Assembly: GCF_006065315.1 (NCBI RefSeq)
Contig: NZ_CP040749.1
Location: forward strand, 62,001 to 126,000
Length of the DNA: 64,000 nucleotides
Direction: 5' to 3'
Source of the DNA: Aureibaculum algae
GTDB taxonomy: Bacteria; Bacteroidota; Bacteroidia; Flavobacteriales; Flavobacteriaceae
Of the stretch, positions 46,178 to 54,485 are shown piece after piece (position 1 is the first letter of the stretch; the number at the start of each line of letters is the position of its first letter). The notes under the pieces are model-generated. The model had not been told where the DNA came from. It searched no databases and saw only the letters and a list, made by a program, of their open reading frames with translations. The position numbers were made by a program, and so were the translations under genes.

Positions 46178-47029
46178 ATGGAAAAAGTAGTTGTTATCGG
46201 TTTAGGGTTAATAGGAGGTTCAATGGCAATTGACCTTAAGAAAAATGGTAATTATCATATTATTGGAATTGATAGAAATATAAATCACACTAGTAAAGCA
46301 TTGGAATTAGGTATAATTGATGAAATTGGAGCTGATTCAATTTTAACTGAAGCAGATGTTGTAATTGTTGCTGTTCCTGCCGATGCTATACCGCCAGTTA
46401 CAAAATCGGTTTTAGATCAAATTAATGAAAACACATTGGTTTTTGATGTTGGGTCAGTAAAAGGGCAAGTATGTAATCAGGTAAAAGAACATCCCAATAG
46501 AAAGAATTATGTTGCGGCTCACCCAATTGCCGGTACTGAGTTTTCAGGTCCAGAAGCAGCATTTAGTGGTTTGTTTACCAATAAGATTAATATAATTTGT
46601 GAAAAAAAGTTATCAGATAAAAAAATATTAGAAAAAGCATTACAAATTTTTGATAAATTAGAAATGCGTACCACTTTTATGAAAGCTGATGAGCATGACA
46701 AACACATTGCTTATGTTTCGCATTTATCCCATATAAGTTCATTTATGTTGGGTAAAACGGTACTAGAAATCGAGCCAAATGAGCACAATATTTTTAATAT
46801 GGCAGGGAGTGGATTTAGATCAACGGTGCGTTTGGCAAAAAGTTCACCCGCAATGTGGACGCCCATTTTTTTGCAAAACAAAGAGAACGTTTTAAAATCA
46901 TTAACCGAGTATATTAAAAACTTAGAAACCTTTAAAAATAAGATTGAAGAGGGGTCAAATGAAGAGGTTTTTAATATTATGGAGAATACAAATAGAATTA
47001 AAAACATACTAGATGGTATTGTTAAGTAA
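46178..47029 (+). CDS. tyrA: prephenate dehydrogenase
   Basis: Oxidises prephenate to 4-hydroxyphenylpyruvate in tyrosine synthesis. N-terminal Rossmann motif VIGLGLIGGSMAID (5-18) binds NAD(P); VIVAVPADAIPPV and VFDVGSVKG (about 88-96) line the cofactor site. AAHPIAGTEFSGPEAA (113-128) carries the substrate-binding His, and YVSHLSHISSF continues the helical dimerisation domain. 283 aa, no ACT or chorismate mutase domain. The ATG follows the aminotransferase stop immediately, so the genes are translationally linked. Confidence 0.93.
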   Translation: MEKVVVIGLGLIGGSMAIDLKKNGNYHIIGIDRNINHTSKALELGIIDEIGADSILTEADVVIVAVPADAIPPVTKSVLDQINENTLVFDVGSVKGQVCNQVKEHPNRKNYVAAHPIAGTEFSGPEAAFSGLFTNKINIICEKKLSDKKILEKALQIFDKLEMRTTFMKADEHDKHIAYVSHLSHISSFMLGKTVLEIEPNEHNIFNMAGSGFRSTVRLAKSSPAMWTPIFLQNKENVLKSLTEYIKNLETFKNKIEEGSNEEVFNIMENTNRIKNILDGIVK

Positions 47030-47113
47030 TTAAGCATCTAGTAATCAATAAGTAAAAAATAATTAATAATAAATATAATACGCAGTAGTATTTAATCGCA
47101 AACAGAAGAAATT

Positions 47114-48193
47114 ATGGAATCAGTAGACTTTTCAACATGGTTAAAGAAGATGGAGTTAAACCATCCTTTAGTAATTGCCGGCCCATGTAGTGCAGAAACG
47201 GAAGAGCAAGTTTTAAAAATAGCTCATCAACTAAAAGAAACGGATGCTACTGTTTTTAGAGCAGGTATTTGGAAACCAAGAACACGTCCTGGGAATTTTG
47301 AAGGCAATGGTGTAAAGGCATTACCATGGATGGCCAAAGTAAAGGAAGAAACAGGAATGTTAACTACCGTTGAGGTGGCTAATGCAGAGCATGCTAAGTT
47401 AGCTTTAGAATTTGATATTGATATCATTTGGATTGGTGCAAGAACAACTGTAAATCCTTTTGCTGTACAAGAAATTGCAGATGCATTGGCAGGTACTGAT
47501 AAAATAGTGTTGGTAAAAAATCCTATAAATCCTGATTTAGAATTGTGGATTGGTGCTATTGAGCGTTTACATACTATGGGAATTAAAAATTTAGGAGCTA
47601 TTCATAGAGGTTTTTCTTCTTTTAAAAAGACGAAATATAGAAATACTCCACAATGGCAAATTCCTATTGCATTAAAACAAAGATTTCCAACATTGCCAAT
47701 AATTAATGATCCTTCTCACATTTGTGGTGAGCGTGAAGGTATATTTGATGTATGTCAGACTTCTTTAGATTTAAAATTTGAAGGCTTAATGATAGAAACG
47801 CATTTTGACCCTGATAATGCTTGGAGTGATGCTAAACAACAAATTACACCAGCTAGATTAAATGAAATTACTGAAGAGCTTAAAGTTCGTAAAGGGAGAG
47901 TAGAAGAAAAAGATTCTTTAGATAAATTAAATAATTTGAGAGCTCAAATCAATGTGTTAGACAAACAATTAATTGATTTATTAGCCGATAGAATGGATGT
48001 TGTTGAAAACATTGGTAAGGTGAAAAAAGAAAGTAACGTTGCTATTTTACAACGTAGCCGATGGTCAGAAGTAATGCAAGGAATGGTTAATGAAGGTAAA
48101 CTAAATGGGCTTAGTGAAGATTTTATAGAAAAAATATTCAAATCTATCCATCAAGAGTCTATTGAACATCAAGAGAAAATTGTAAATAGTTAG
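47114..48193 (+). CDS. bifunctional DAHP synthase / chorismate mutase
   Basis: N-terminal type I-beta (KDO8PS-like) DAHP synthase (1-260): IAGPCSAE (21-28), WKPRTRPGNF (53-62), KNPINPD and INDPSHICG supply the PEP/metal site. C-terminal AroQ-type chorismate mutase (about 267-355): LRAQINVLDKQLIDLLADRM and later VAILQRSRW. The order DAHPS then mutase is that of the Prevotella-type enzyme, in which the mutase domain also confers feedback control by prephenate. The gene supplies the entry step and chorismate branch activity missing from the monofunctional dehydratase and dehydrogenase upstream. The 84-base gap before it shows no hairpin; a terminator follows. Confidence 0.93.
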   Translation: MESVDFSTWLKKMELNHPLVIAGPCSAETEEQVLKIAHQLKETDATVFRAGIWKPRTRPGNFEGNGVKALPWMAKVKEETGMLTTVEVANAEHAKLALEFDIDIIWIGARTTVNPFAVQEIADALAGTDKIVLVKNPINPDLELWIGAIERLHTMGIKNLGAIHRGFSSFKKTKYRNTPQWQIPIALKQRFPTLPIINDPSHICGEREGIFDVCQTSLDLKFEGLMIETHFDPDNAWSDAKQQITPARLNEITEELKVRKGRVEEKDSLDKLNNLRAQINVLDKQLIDLLADRMDVVENIGKVKKESNVAILQRSRWSEVMQGMVNEGKLNGLSEDFIEKIFKSIHQESIEHQEKIVNS

Positions 48194-48226
48194 TATTCAA
48201 TTTTTGAAATATAATTAAAGATTAAG

Positions 48227-48262
48227 TCCTACATGGTTTTCAAAACTATGTGGGATTTTTTT
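48227..48262 (+). terminator. intrinsic terminator of the aromatic operon
   Basis: Hairpin TCCTACAT / ATGTGGGA (one T-G wobble) extended by GTTT/AAAC pairing near the loop, followed by seven T (48256-48262). It lies 34 bases after the DAHP synthase/chorismate mutase stop. Confidence 0.82.
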
Positions 48263-48302
48263 ATATTCGAGGGGTTATTTTTAGTATTTTTATTCGAAAT
48301 TT

Positions 48303-49334
48303 ATGGACTCTAAATCATCACATATATTAGTTATTCGTCTCTCTGCAATGGGCGATGTGGCGATGGTCGTTCCCATTATTAGAGCTTTAGTAGAACAACA
48401 CCGAACAATTAAAATAACAATGGTTTCTAGGGCTTTTCTCAAACCTTTGTTTGATGATATTCCTAATGTGCACTTTTACGCAGCAGATGTAAAAGGAACA
48501 CATAAGGGTCTTATGGGTTTGTATAAATTGAGCAAAGAATTGAAACCATTGCAATTCAATGCAATTGCCGATTTACATAATGTGCTGCGATCAAAAATTT
48601 TACGATTTTTTCTTTTTGGGATAAAAACGGCGATAATTGATAAGGGTAGAGCAGAAAAAAAAGCATTAGTACGTATTGAGAATAAGATATTTAAACAGCT
48701 AAAAACCTCGCAGCAACGTTACGCAGATGTATTTAGAAAGTTAGGATATGAATTTGATTTAACAAACCCTGTTTTTCCTGAAAAATCAATATTATCAGAA
48801 AAAATAAATGATTTGGTTGGATTAGACCATAAAAAATGGATTGGTATTGCTCCTTTTGCACAACATCAAGGTAAAATGTATCCACTAGATTTAATAGAAA
48901 AGGTAATTGATAAGCTATCGGCATCCAACAATTATAAAATTATGCTTTTTGGTGGTGGAGCACACGAAATAAAAGCTTTAATCGCTTTAGAAAAAAGATT
49001 CGAAAACACCATTTCCGTCGCTGGAAAGTTAAAATTTAAAGAGGAATTAGCTCTAATTTCAAATTTAGATGGTATGCTTAGTATGGATTCTGCTAACGGA
49101 CATTTATCAGCTATGCAAGGGGTTAAAACCTTAACTATTTGGGGTGTTACACATCCATTTGCCGGGTTTGTCCCTTTTAATCAACCTCAAAACCATCAAA
49201 TTTTACCAAATTTAGAGCAATATCCCAACCTACCATGCTCTATTTATGGCAATAAAATTTGTGAAGGCTATGAAGATGTAATGCGTAGTATCAATCCGCA
49301 AATGGTGGTCGATAAAATTGTAGCCATCATTTAA
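48303..49334 (+). CDS. glycosyltransferase family 9 (heptosyltransferase-like)
   Basis: ADP-heptose:LPS heptosyltransferase-type GT-B enzyme, cytoplasmic, probably for lipopolysaccharide core or another surface glycan. N-terminus HILVIRLSAMGDVAMVVPII is the family start motif (residues 7-26). The second Rossmann domain contains IGIAPFAQHQGKMYP, IMLFGGGAHE and LDGMLSMDSANGHLSAMQGVKTLTIWG in two parts, the last being the conserved donor-binding stretch. 343 aa is normal. It stands between the aromatic operon terminator and a lipoprotein gene; the sugar donor is not predictable. Confidence 0.9.
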   Translation: MDSKSSHILVIRLSAMGDVAMVVPIIRALVEQHRTIKITMVSRAFLKPLFDDIPNVHFYAADVKGTHKGLMGLYKLSKELKPLQFNAIADLHNVLRSKILRFFLFGIKTAIIDKGRAEKKALVRIENKIFKQLKTSQQRYADVFRKLGYEFDLTNPVFPEKSILSEKINDLVGLDHKKWIGIAPFAQHQGKMYPLDLIEKVIDKLSASNNYKIMLFGGGAHEIKALIALEKRFENTISVAGKLKFKEELALISNLDGMLSMDSANGHLSAMQGVKTLTIWGVTHPFAGFVPFNQPQNHQILPNLEQYPNLPCSIYGNKICEGYEDVMRSINPQMVVDKIVAII

Positions 49335-49380
49335 TAGGTTTTGTAAAGTTTTATGGAATAATAGTTGATAATCTAATCAC

Positions 49381-50244
49381 ATGGTAAAAAAAGTTACAAG
49401 CATTATTTTATTAATTGTACTTTCTTCATGCAAAAAGGAAAGAGTGTCTCAATATTCGTATAGTATTGCAACTGCACCAACAATAAAACAAAATCATATA
49501 AATCCTGACGGAAATACCTTAAAAACTAGATTTTATCCTCCAAAAGGCTATAAAAGAGATTCACTTCAAAAAAAAACATTTGGTTATTTTTTACAAAACT
49601 ATCCTTTAAAAGAGCATGGTAAGCAAGTTCAGCTTTTTAATGGTAATTTAAAGAACCGTCAAGACGTGCATGCGGCTATTTTTGATATCAGTGTTGGTAA
49701 ACGTGATTTGCAACAATGTGCAGATGCAACAATGCGTTTGCGAGCCGATTATCTCTATCAACAAAAAATATATGATAGCATTCATTTTAATTTCACCAAT
49801 GGTTTTAACGCGGAGTATAGTAAATGGCGTAACGGACAACGTATTTCTGTAAATGGGAATAAGGTAAGTTGGTATAATGGAAGTTCAAAGAGCGACTCAA
49901 GAACGAGTTTTGATAAATACTTAACTATGGTTTTTAGTTATGCCGGAACGTTGTCATTAGAGAAGGAAATGAAAAAAATTAATGTTGAAGAAATACAAAT
50001 AGGCGATGTTTTTATTCAAGGTGGTAGTCCAGGTCATGCTGTAATTGTGGTAGATGTTGCTAAAAACAAAGAAGGTAAAAAGCTGTTTTTACTGGCTCAG
50101 AGTTATATGCCTGCACAAGAAATACATGTTTTAAAGAACTTTAAGAATACGAACATTTCACCTTGGTATGATGCTGAAAATTTGCAATATTTATATACTC
50201 CAGAGTGGAATTTCACTAAAAATAATTTAAGAAGATTCAATTAA
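49381..50244 (+). CDS. DUF4846-like lipoprotein
   Basis: Predicted lipoprotein (lipobox LSSC, Cys17) of 287 aa that I recognise as DUF4846-like; the function of the family is unknown. Visible features: RFYPPKGYKR near residue 50, a conserved CADATMRLRADYLY segment (about 120-133), FNGFNAEYSKWRNGQRI and, toward the end, IQIGDVFIQGGSPGHAVIVVDVA, a sequence reminiscent of cysteine-peptidase-like folds with its His in the SPGHAV motif. No clear catalytic triad can be claimed. It lies 46 bases after the GT9 gene and may share its transcript. Confidence 0.75.
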   Translation: MVKKVTSIILLIVLSSCKKERVSQYSYSIATAPTIKQNHINPDGNTLKTRFYPPKGYKRDSLQKKTFGYFLQNYPLKEHGKQVQLFNGNLKNRQDVHAAIFDISVGKRDLQQCADATMRLRADYLYQQKIYDSIHFNFTNGFNAEYSKWRNGQRISVNGNKVSWYNGSSKSDSRTSFDKYLTMVFSYAGTLSLEKEMKKINVEEIQIGDVFIQGGSPGHAVIVVDVAKNKEGKKLFLLAQSYMPAQEIHVLKNFKNTNISPWYDAENLQYLYTPEWNFTKNNLRRFN

Positions 50245-50287
50245 ACACTGCTCTTATTGAATTATTTTGATAATTTATTTTACTTCA

Positions 50288-50314
50288 GGCAACTATTTTT
50301 AATTTCAATGCGTC
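50288..50314 (+). promoter_or_regulatory. candidate ECF sigma-dependent (autoregulated) promoter
   Basis: GGCAACTATTTTT at 50288-50300 and CGTCTATA at 50311-50318 resemble the GNAAC / CGTC elements of ECF promoters, with 17 bases between GCAAC and CGTC. Predicted start is about 50321, 17 bases before the TTG start of the sigma factor gene, as expected for an ECF factor that drives its own operon. No TAnnTTTG element was found in the same gap. Confidence 0.5.
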
Positions 50315-50337
50315 TATATAAATAGAAAACAAAACAA

Positions 50338-50898
50338 TTGAAAATTATACCATTTTATAATAACGAAAAGCAATTGATTAAAAAGGCTGCTGCTGAAAAC
50401 AGGCAAGCACAGCAGGCGTTGTGCGAAAAACATGCACCAAAAATGTTAAGTGTTTGTAGACAGTATATTAATGATTTGCATTTTGCAGAAGATGTTATGG
50501 TTGATGGGTTTGTAAAAGTTTTTAAGCATTTAAGTTCGTTTAAACACGAAGGAAGTTTTGAAGGTTGGATACGGAAAATTATGGTAAGGGAATCTATTTC
50601 ACACCTTAGAAAACAGCAATTTGTGGTTTATGACGACGATATTATTGAAAGAAATAAGGATGTTGACACGTATACTTCTGAACTAGACGTTGCACATATT
50701 CAGTTGTTAATAGATGCGTTGCCAACAGGCTATAAAGCAGTATTTATATTAAATACAGTTGAAGGTTACAAACATCAAGAAATTGCCGAAATGCTAGGTA
50801 TTACAGAAAGCACATCCAAATCGCAATTGTTTAAAGCACGAAAAATGCTTCAAGAAAAATTAAAGCAGCAGAAAATTATAGGTTATGGCACCAAATAA
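50338..50898 (+). CDS. ECF-type RNA polymerase sigma factor
   Basis: 186-aa extracytoplasmic-function sigma-70 factor. Region 2 (about 25-95) contains YINDLHFAEDVMVDGFVKVF, an EDVxQDxF-type motif, and SFEGWIRKIMVRESISHLRK. Region 4 (about 125-180) contains LPTGYKAVFILNTVEGYKHQ and EIAEMLGITESTSKSQLFKARK, a clear helix-turn-helix. The start is TTG at 50338; no nearby ATG preserves the N-terminus. Its end overlaps the next gene by 14 bases, the usual coupling with an anti-sigma factor. Confidence 0.92.
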   Translation: MKIIPFYNNEKQLIKKAAAENRQAQQALCEKHAPKMLSVCRQYINDLHFAEDVMVDGFVKVFKHLSSFKHEGSFEGWIRKIMVRESISHLRKQQFVVYDDDIIERNKDVDTYTSELDVAHIQLLIDALPTGYKAVFILNTVEGYKHQEIAEMLGITESTSKSQLFKARKMLQEKLKQQKIIGYGTK

Positions 50899-51646
50899 AT
50901 TTGAACAACATATAAAAGAGGAGCTAAATAGGCGAGAAATTGAACCATCTGATAATGCATGGAATAAAATTTCTAATAAGTTAGAACCAGCTCAAAAAGA
51001 AAAGAAAACTCGCTATATATGGTTAGGTATTGCGGCAAGTTTTACAGGATTACTCATTATTTCTACAATATATTTCAATTATGATACAACTGATAGTAAT
51101 GATAGTGATACTGTGGTTGAGACTAATAAAAAAAATCTTGAAATTATAGAAAAGGATTCAAATTCATTAGCAAAAGAAATTGAAGAAAATGAAATTGCAA
51201 ATACAGAGGTTGTAACGCCAACTAATACTAAAGAAGTTAATAAAAAAGAAAAAGTTGAGAGGTTAGAAAAAGAAATTAAAAAACCAATAATAAATGAAGG
51301 TAATGCGATTGCCATAGTTCAACCACAACAGAAAGTTAAAAATGACAAAGTTGTGTTTAGTCAAGAAGAAATAATACAACAAAAAATTGCTGAAGTAGCA
51401 GCTAAGGTTGATAAACTTGAACAAAATGAGAACATCTTAACAGATATGGAGGTTGATTCTTTAATACTACAAGCCCAAAAGGAAATACTTCAAAATAAAA
51501 TATTTCGCCAAGACGGTTCTGTTGATGCCATGGCATTACTGAACGAAGTGGAAGGAGAGTTAGAGAAACCTTTAAAAGACAAGCTTTTCGACTTGCTTAA
51601 AAAAGGAATATTAGAAACAAAAAATGCCCTTGCCGATTCAAATTAA
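50885..51646 (+). CDS. putative anti-sigma factor / single-pass membrane protein
   Basis: 253 aa with a short N-terminal cytoplasmic part (1-42; includes PSDNAWNKISNKLE), one transmembrane helix (about 43-62, IWLGIAASFTGLLIISTIYF), then a long Glu/Lys/Asn-rich low-complexity stretch and a C-terminal helical region. No zinc-binding anti-sigma motif is visible. The 14-base overlap with the ECF sigma gene and the membrane topology support an anti-sigma role, as commonly seen in this phylum, but this is inferred from context. The next gene encodes an outer membrane protein. Confidence 0.7.
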   Translation: MAPNKFEQHIKEELNRREIEPSDNAWNKISNKLEPAQKEKKTRYIWLGIAASFTGLLIISTIYFNYDTTDSNDSDTVVETNKKNLEIIEKDSNSLAKEIEENEIANTEVVTPTNTKEVNKKEKVERLEKEIKKPIINEGNAIAIVQPQQKVKNDKVVFSQEEIIQQKIAEVAAKVDKLEQNENILTDMEVDSLILQAQKEILQNKIFRQDGSVDAMALLNEVEGELEKPLKDKLFDLLKKGILETKNALADSN

Positions 51647-51667
51647 TATTTAAAAAAAATTAACAAA

Positions 51668-52747
51668 ATGAACAAAAGTATCTATGTAATAGGTTTGCTA
51701 ATGTTATTTAGCACCCTAAATTTAACCGCACAAGAGAAAAGTATACCAATGATTAAGAGCTTAAAGTTCCAAAAGAATTATGTAGCTACTCAAGAAAAAG
51801 AAGCTCTGAAAAAGGAAGTTGAAAGTATAAATAAGCGATTGGAAAATAAACAAATAACAGAAAGTGAAGCTCAAAGGTTAAAAGAAGCAGCAGCAAAAAA
51901 ACGAGCCTTAAATATCGAAAACAGAAATGCTATAATTGATAATAAAATTGCTTTGCTAGAAAGAAATGATGGTGAAATGATGCTAATCAGTGAAAAAGAT
52001 TCATTAGGAGCTTCTAGAATTGTAGTAGGAATGGGACACAAAGATTTAGATAACGACTATATTTTTGGAGTAAAAGTTCAAGATAATCGGCCTAAAAAAG
52101 TAAAATATGACAACAGAACCACTTCGGCATTAATTTTGGCTATGGGTTTAAATAATGCGTTGATAGACAATGAGTCCTTAGATGACTCTCCATATAAAGT
52201 AGGAGGGAGTCGCTTTTTTGAATTAGGATGGGAGTGGCAAACACGTGTTTTTAAAAACTCGAATTTCTTAAGATTTAATTACGGACTTTCGTTTCAGTTT
52301 AATGGCTTAAAACCTAAAGATAATCAATATTTTGTAAGTAACGATGGTCAAACAGAATTACAAGAGTTTAATTATGATTTAAAAAAATCGAAATTCCGTA
52401 TGGATAATTTGGTTTTTCCCGTTCATTTTGAATTTGGTCCGTCAAAGGTTAAAAAAACAGAGCAAAGTATCAGATATTCCACATATAAAAAGTTCAAATT
52501 TGGAATTGGTGGCTATGGTGGTTTTAACTTAGGTACACGTCAAAAATTAAAATATGAAATAGATGGTGATAAGGTTAAAGACAAAATTAAGAGAGATTAT
52601 AACACTCCAAATTTTATATACGGATTAAGTACTTATGCTGGTTTTGGAGATACTACAATCTATTTAAAGTATGACTTAAATCCAATTTTTAAAGATGCAC
52701 TAGTGGAACAACATAATATTTCATTAGGACTTCGTTTTCATTTATAG
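51668..52747 (+). CDS. outer membrane beta-barrel protein, unknown function
   Basis: 359 aa with signal peptide to about LTAQ (residue 22). Residues about 30-95 form a charged coiled-coil-like helix (EKEALKKEVESINKRLENKQ). The remaining part has alternating beta-strand pattern with RFFELGWEWQTRVF, FLRFNYGLSFQFNGL and a closing aromatic strand ISLGLRFHL, as expected for a porin-like barrel. It is third in the sigma/anti-sigma operon, 21 bases after the putative anti-sigma gene, and may be a target or sensor of that system. Family not recognised. Confidence 0.75.
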   Translation: MNKSIYVIGLLMLFSTLNLTAQEKSIPMIKSLKFQKNYVATQEKEALKKEVESINKRLENKQITESEAQRLKEAAAKKRALNIENRNAIIDNKIALLERNDGEMMLISEKDSLGASRIVVGMGHKDLDNDYIFGVKVQDNRPKKVKYDNRTTSALILAMGLNNALIDNESLDDSPYKVGGSRFFELGWEWQTRVFKNSNFLRFNYGLSFQFNGLKPKDNQYFVSNDGQTELQEFNYDLKKSKFRMDNLVFPVHFEFGPSKVKKTEQSIRYSTYKKFKFGIGGYGGFNLGTRQKLKYEIDGDKVKDKIKRDYNTPNFIYGLSTYAGFGDTTIYLKYDLNPIFKDALVEQHNISLGLRFHL

Positions 52748-52762
52748 AATTAATTTGAAACT

Positions 52763-52792
52763 AAAAAAACCTCCACTTTGGAGGTTTTTTTT
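52763..52792. terminator. bidirectional intrinsic terminator
   Basis: 6-bp GC-rich stem CCTCCA / TGGAGG with 3-base loop CTT, flanked by seven A on the left and eight T on the right, between convergent genes ending at 52747 and 52814. It can serve both strands. Confidence 0.88.
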
Positions 52793-52813
52793 GATATAAA
52801 AAGTTGTGTTACT

Positions 52814-53299
52814 TTAGTCCAAAGCAGGAATACGTAACATTTGTCCTGGATAAATCTTATCAGGATCTGATAACATAGGTTTGTTAGCTTCAAATATTAC
52901 AGGGTACTTCATAGCATTACCATAATATGTTTTTGCAATTTTACCAAGCGTATCACCACTAACAACAGTGTGAAATTGAGCTTCAGGTTCTTGAACAGCA
53001 GTTGTCATTCTGTCGTCAACGCTTGCAATACCTTCTGTGTTACCCACAACTAAAACTACTTTTTCACGAGTAGCTTGATTTTCAGCTTCACCATAAACAA
53101 GTGCTAAATCACCATCAACAGATATGTCTAAGTCGGTTACGCCAAAGCCTAAAGCTTCAACGGCATTAACCAATTTACTTGCTTTTACACGAGCTAGTTC
53201 AGTTGCTTTCGCTGCATCTTCTAATGACTCTTCTTCTGTAGTTTTGCCAATGCCAAATACCTTTGCACCTGCGTTTTTAATAAATGAAAATAATCCCAT
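52814..53299 (-). CDS. kbp: BON-LysM protein (Kbp/YgaU-like)
   Basis: 161 aa with the arrangement of the E. coli potassium-binding protein Kbp (YgaU, also called LysM): an N-terminal helix and BON domain (about 30-100; GDLALVYGEAENQATREKVVL) and a C-terminal LysM domain (about 106-158; HTVVSGDTLGKIAKTYYGNA, then PDKIYPGQMLRIP). No signal peptide; the start MGLFSFIKNAG is the usual one. Expected to be a cytoplasmic K+-responsive or stress-related protein. It faces the sigma-operon terminator and stands alone. Confidence 0.9.
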   Translation of the reverse strand: MGLFSFIKNAGAKVFGIGKTTEEESLEDAAKATELARVKASKLVNAVEALGFGVTDLDISVDGDLALVYGEAENQATREKVVLVVGNTEGIASVDDRMTTAVQEPEAQFHTVVSGDTLGKIAKTYYGNAMKYPVIFEANKPMLSDPDKIYPGQMLRIPALD

Positions 53300-53403
53300 A
53301 GTTTAATTTTTAGTTTTTATGTTTAAGGCTGTTAATATACGACAATTTTAAAAAATTATCATTGTTTTTAAAAATAGGATATCCTTTAATTATAAACTGA
53401 AAT

Positions 53404-53670
53404 TTACTTTGGATATAAACTCGGGTTATAAGTGAAAAAGCCATACAAACAAATGAGAACTCCAATAAACATAATTAAACCATATAGTATACGAACCGTT
53501 TTACGTCCAAACATTTCTATAAAGGAGGCAATGTTAATATAGCCTCCACCGGGTTCTACAACCCAATCCCAATCAAGTATTAATCCTATTATTATCAGCA
53601 GAAAGCCTGCGACACCAATTAAATAACCATACTCTGGGTTTGCTGACATAAAATCTGTAAATACTTCCAT
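53404..53670 (-). CDS. small two-helix membrane protein, possibly Imm17-like
   Basis: 88 aa with two transmembrane helices: about 15-33 (YLIGVAGFLLIIIGLILDW) and 60-80 (ILYGLIMFIGVLICLYGFF). The connecting loop contains VVEPGGGYINIASFIEMFGRKTVR. The layout resembles the Imm17 immunity-protein family by memory only. No toxin gene is adjacent, so an immunity role is not supported by context. It is in the same direction as the Kbp-like gene, with a 104-base gap between them that shows nothing recognisable. Confidence 0.6.
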   Translation of the reverse strand: MEVFTDFMSANPEYGYLIGVAGFLLIIIGLILDWDWVVEPGGGYINIASFIEMFGRKTVRILYGLIMFIGVLICLYGFFTYNPSLYPK

Positions 53671-53802
53671 GTTTTAAACTTTTATGAGTAAAGAACGTTT
53701 TTAAGCCTTTAGTTATTTTGCTTCCACTTATTTATGTTTCAAAAGGTATTTTATATATGGTTAATTGAAGTGATATAAACAAAAAAGTGAAATATAAAAT
53801 TG

Positions 53803-53810
53803 TATTTTTG
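53803..53810 (+). promoter_or_regulatory. -7 element of the upp promoter
   Basis: TATTTTTG matches the Bacteroidota -7 consensus TAnnTTTG and lies 17 bases before the upp ATG. No TTTG was found at the -33 distance, so it is a partial match. Confidence 0.45.
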
Positions 53811-53827
53811 TACAAAGCCTAATTTTT

Positions 53828-54481
53828 ATGATACTCCACAATTTTGAAGAACAAAATTCAATTTTAAGCCAGTTTATTTCGGAACTAAGAGCTACTGAAA
53901 TTCAAAAAGATAGTATGCGTTTTAGAAGAAACATTGAGCGTGTTGGCGAAATTCTCTCTTATGAATTAAGTAAAACCTTAGATTTTGAGTCAAAAAAGAT
54001 ACAAACACCTTTAGGAGATAAGGAGGTTTCGGTATTGCAAGATGATTTGGTATTATGTTCTATTTTGCGGGCAGGCTTTCCTTTACATCAAGGATTGTTA
54101 AATTATTTTGATAATGCGGAAAATGCTTTTGTTTCTGCATACAGACATCATCCAGATGGTAAGGATGAATTTGAAGTTATTGTTAATTATTTGGCTTCTC
54201 CATCATTAAATAATAAAATTTTACTCTTAGCAGATCCTATGTTAGCAACAGGTAAAACTTTAGAAAATGTATTAGAAGGATTTAAAGATCATGGTAAACC
54301 AAAACAAATTCACATTATTTCTGTTATCGGGTCAATTGAAGGTATAAATTATGTAGAAAAAGTTTTTCCAGAAAACACACATTTATGGATAGCCACTATT
54401 GATAATCAATTAAACTCTAGAGGATACATTGTACCAGGTTTAGGCGATGCTGGTGATTTATGTTATGGTGAAAAACTTTAG
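53828..54481 (+). CDS. upp: uracil phosphoribosyltransferase
   Basis: Salvages uracil to UMP with PRPP. The PRPP-binding loop is LLLADPMLATGKTLENV (about 132-148). Other landmarks are SILRAGFPLHQGLLNY (78-93) and, at the C-terminus, STIDN-like ATIDNQLNSRGYIVPGLGDAGD, the uracil-binding GDAGD being typical of Upp. Length 217 aa is normal. It converges with the DUF6427-like gene 4 bases away; this neighbourhood is common in Flavobacteriia. Confidence 0.95.
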   Translation: MILHNFEEQNSILSQFISELRATEIQKDSMRFRRNIERVGEILSYELSKTLDFESKKIQTPLGDKEVSVLQDDLVLCSILRAGFPLHQGLLNYFDNAENAFVSAYRHHPDGKDEFEVIVNYLASPSLNNKILLLADPMLATGKTLENVLEGFKDHGKPKQIHIISVIGSIEGINYVEKVFPENTHLWIATIDNQLNSRGYIVPGLGDAGDLCYGEKL

Positions 54482-54485
54482 AAAC

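Noticed and set aside
53404-53670. Toxin-immunity or other defence function for the 88-aa membrane protein.
   Set aside because: Only a vague resemblance to Imm17 and no toxin, secretion or defence gene nearby.
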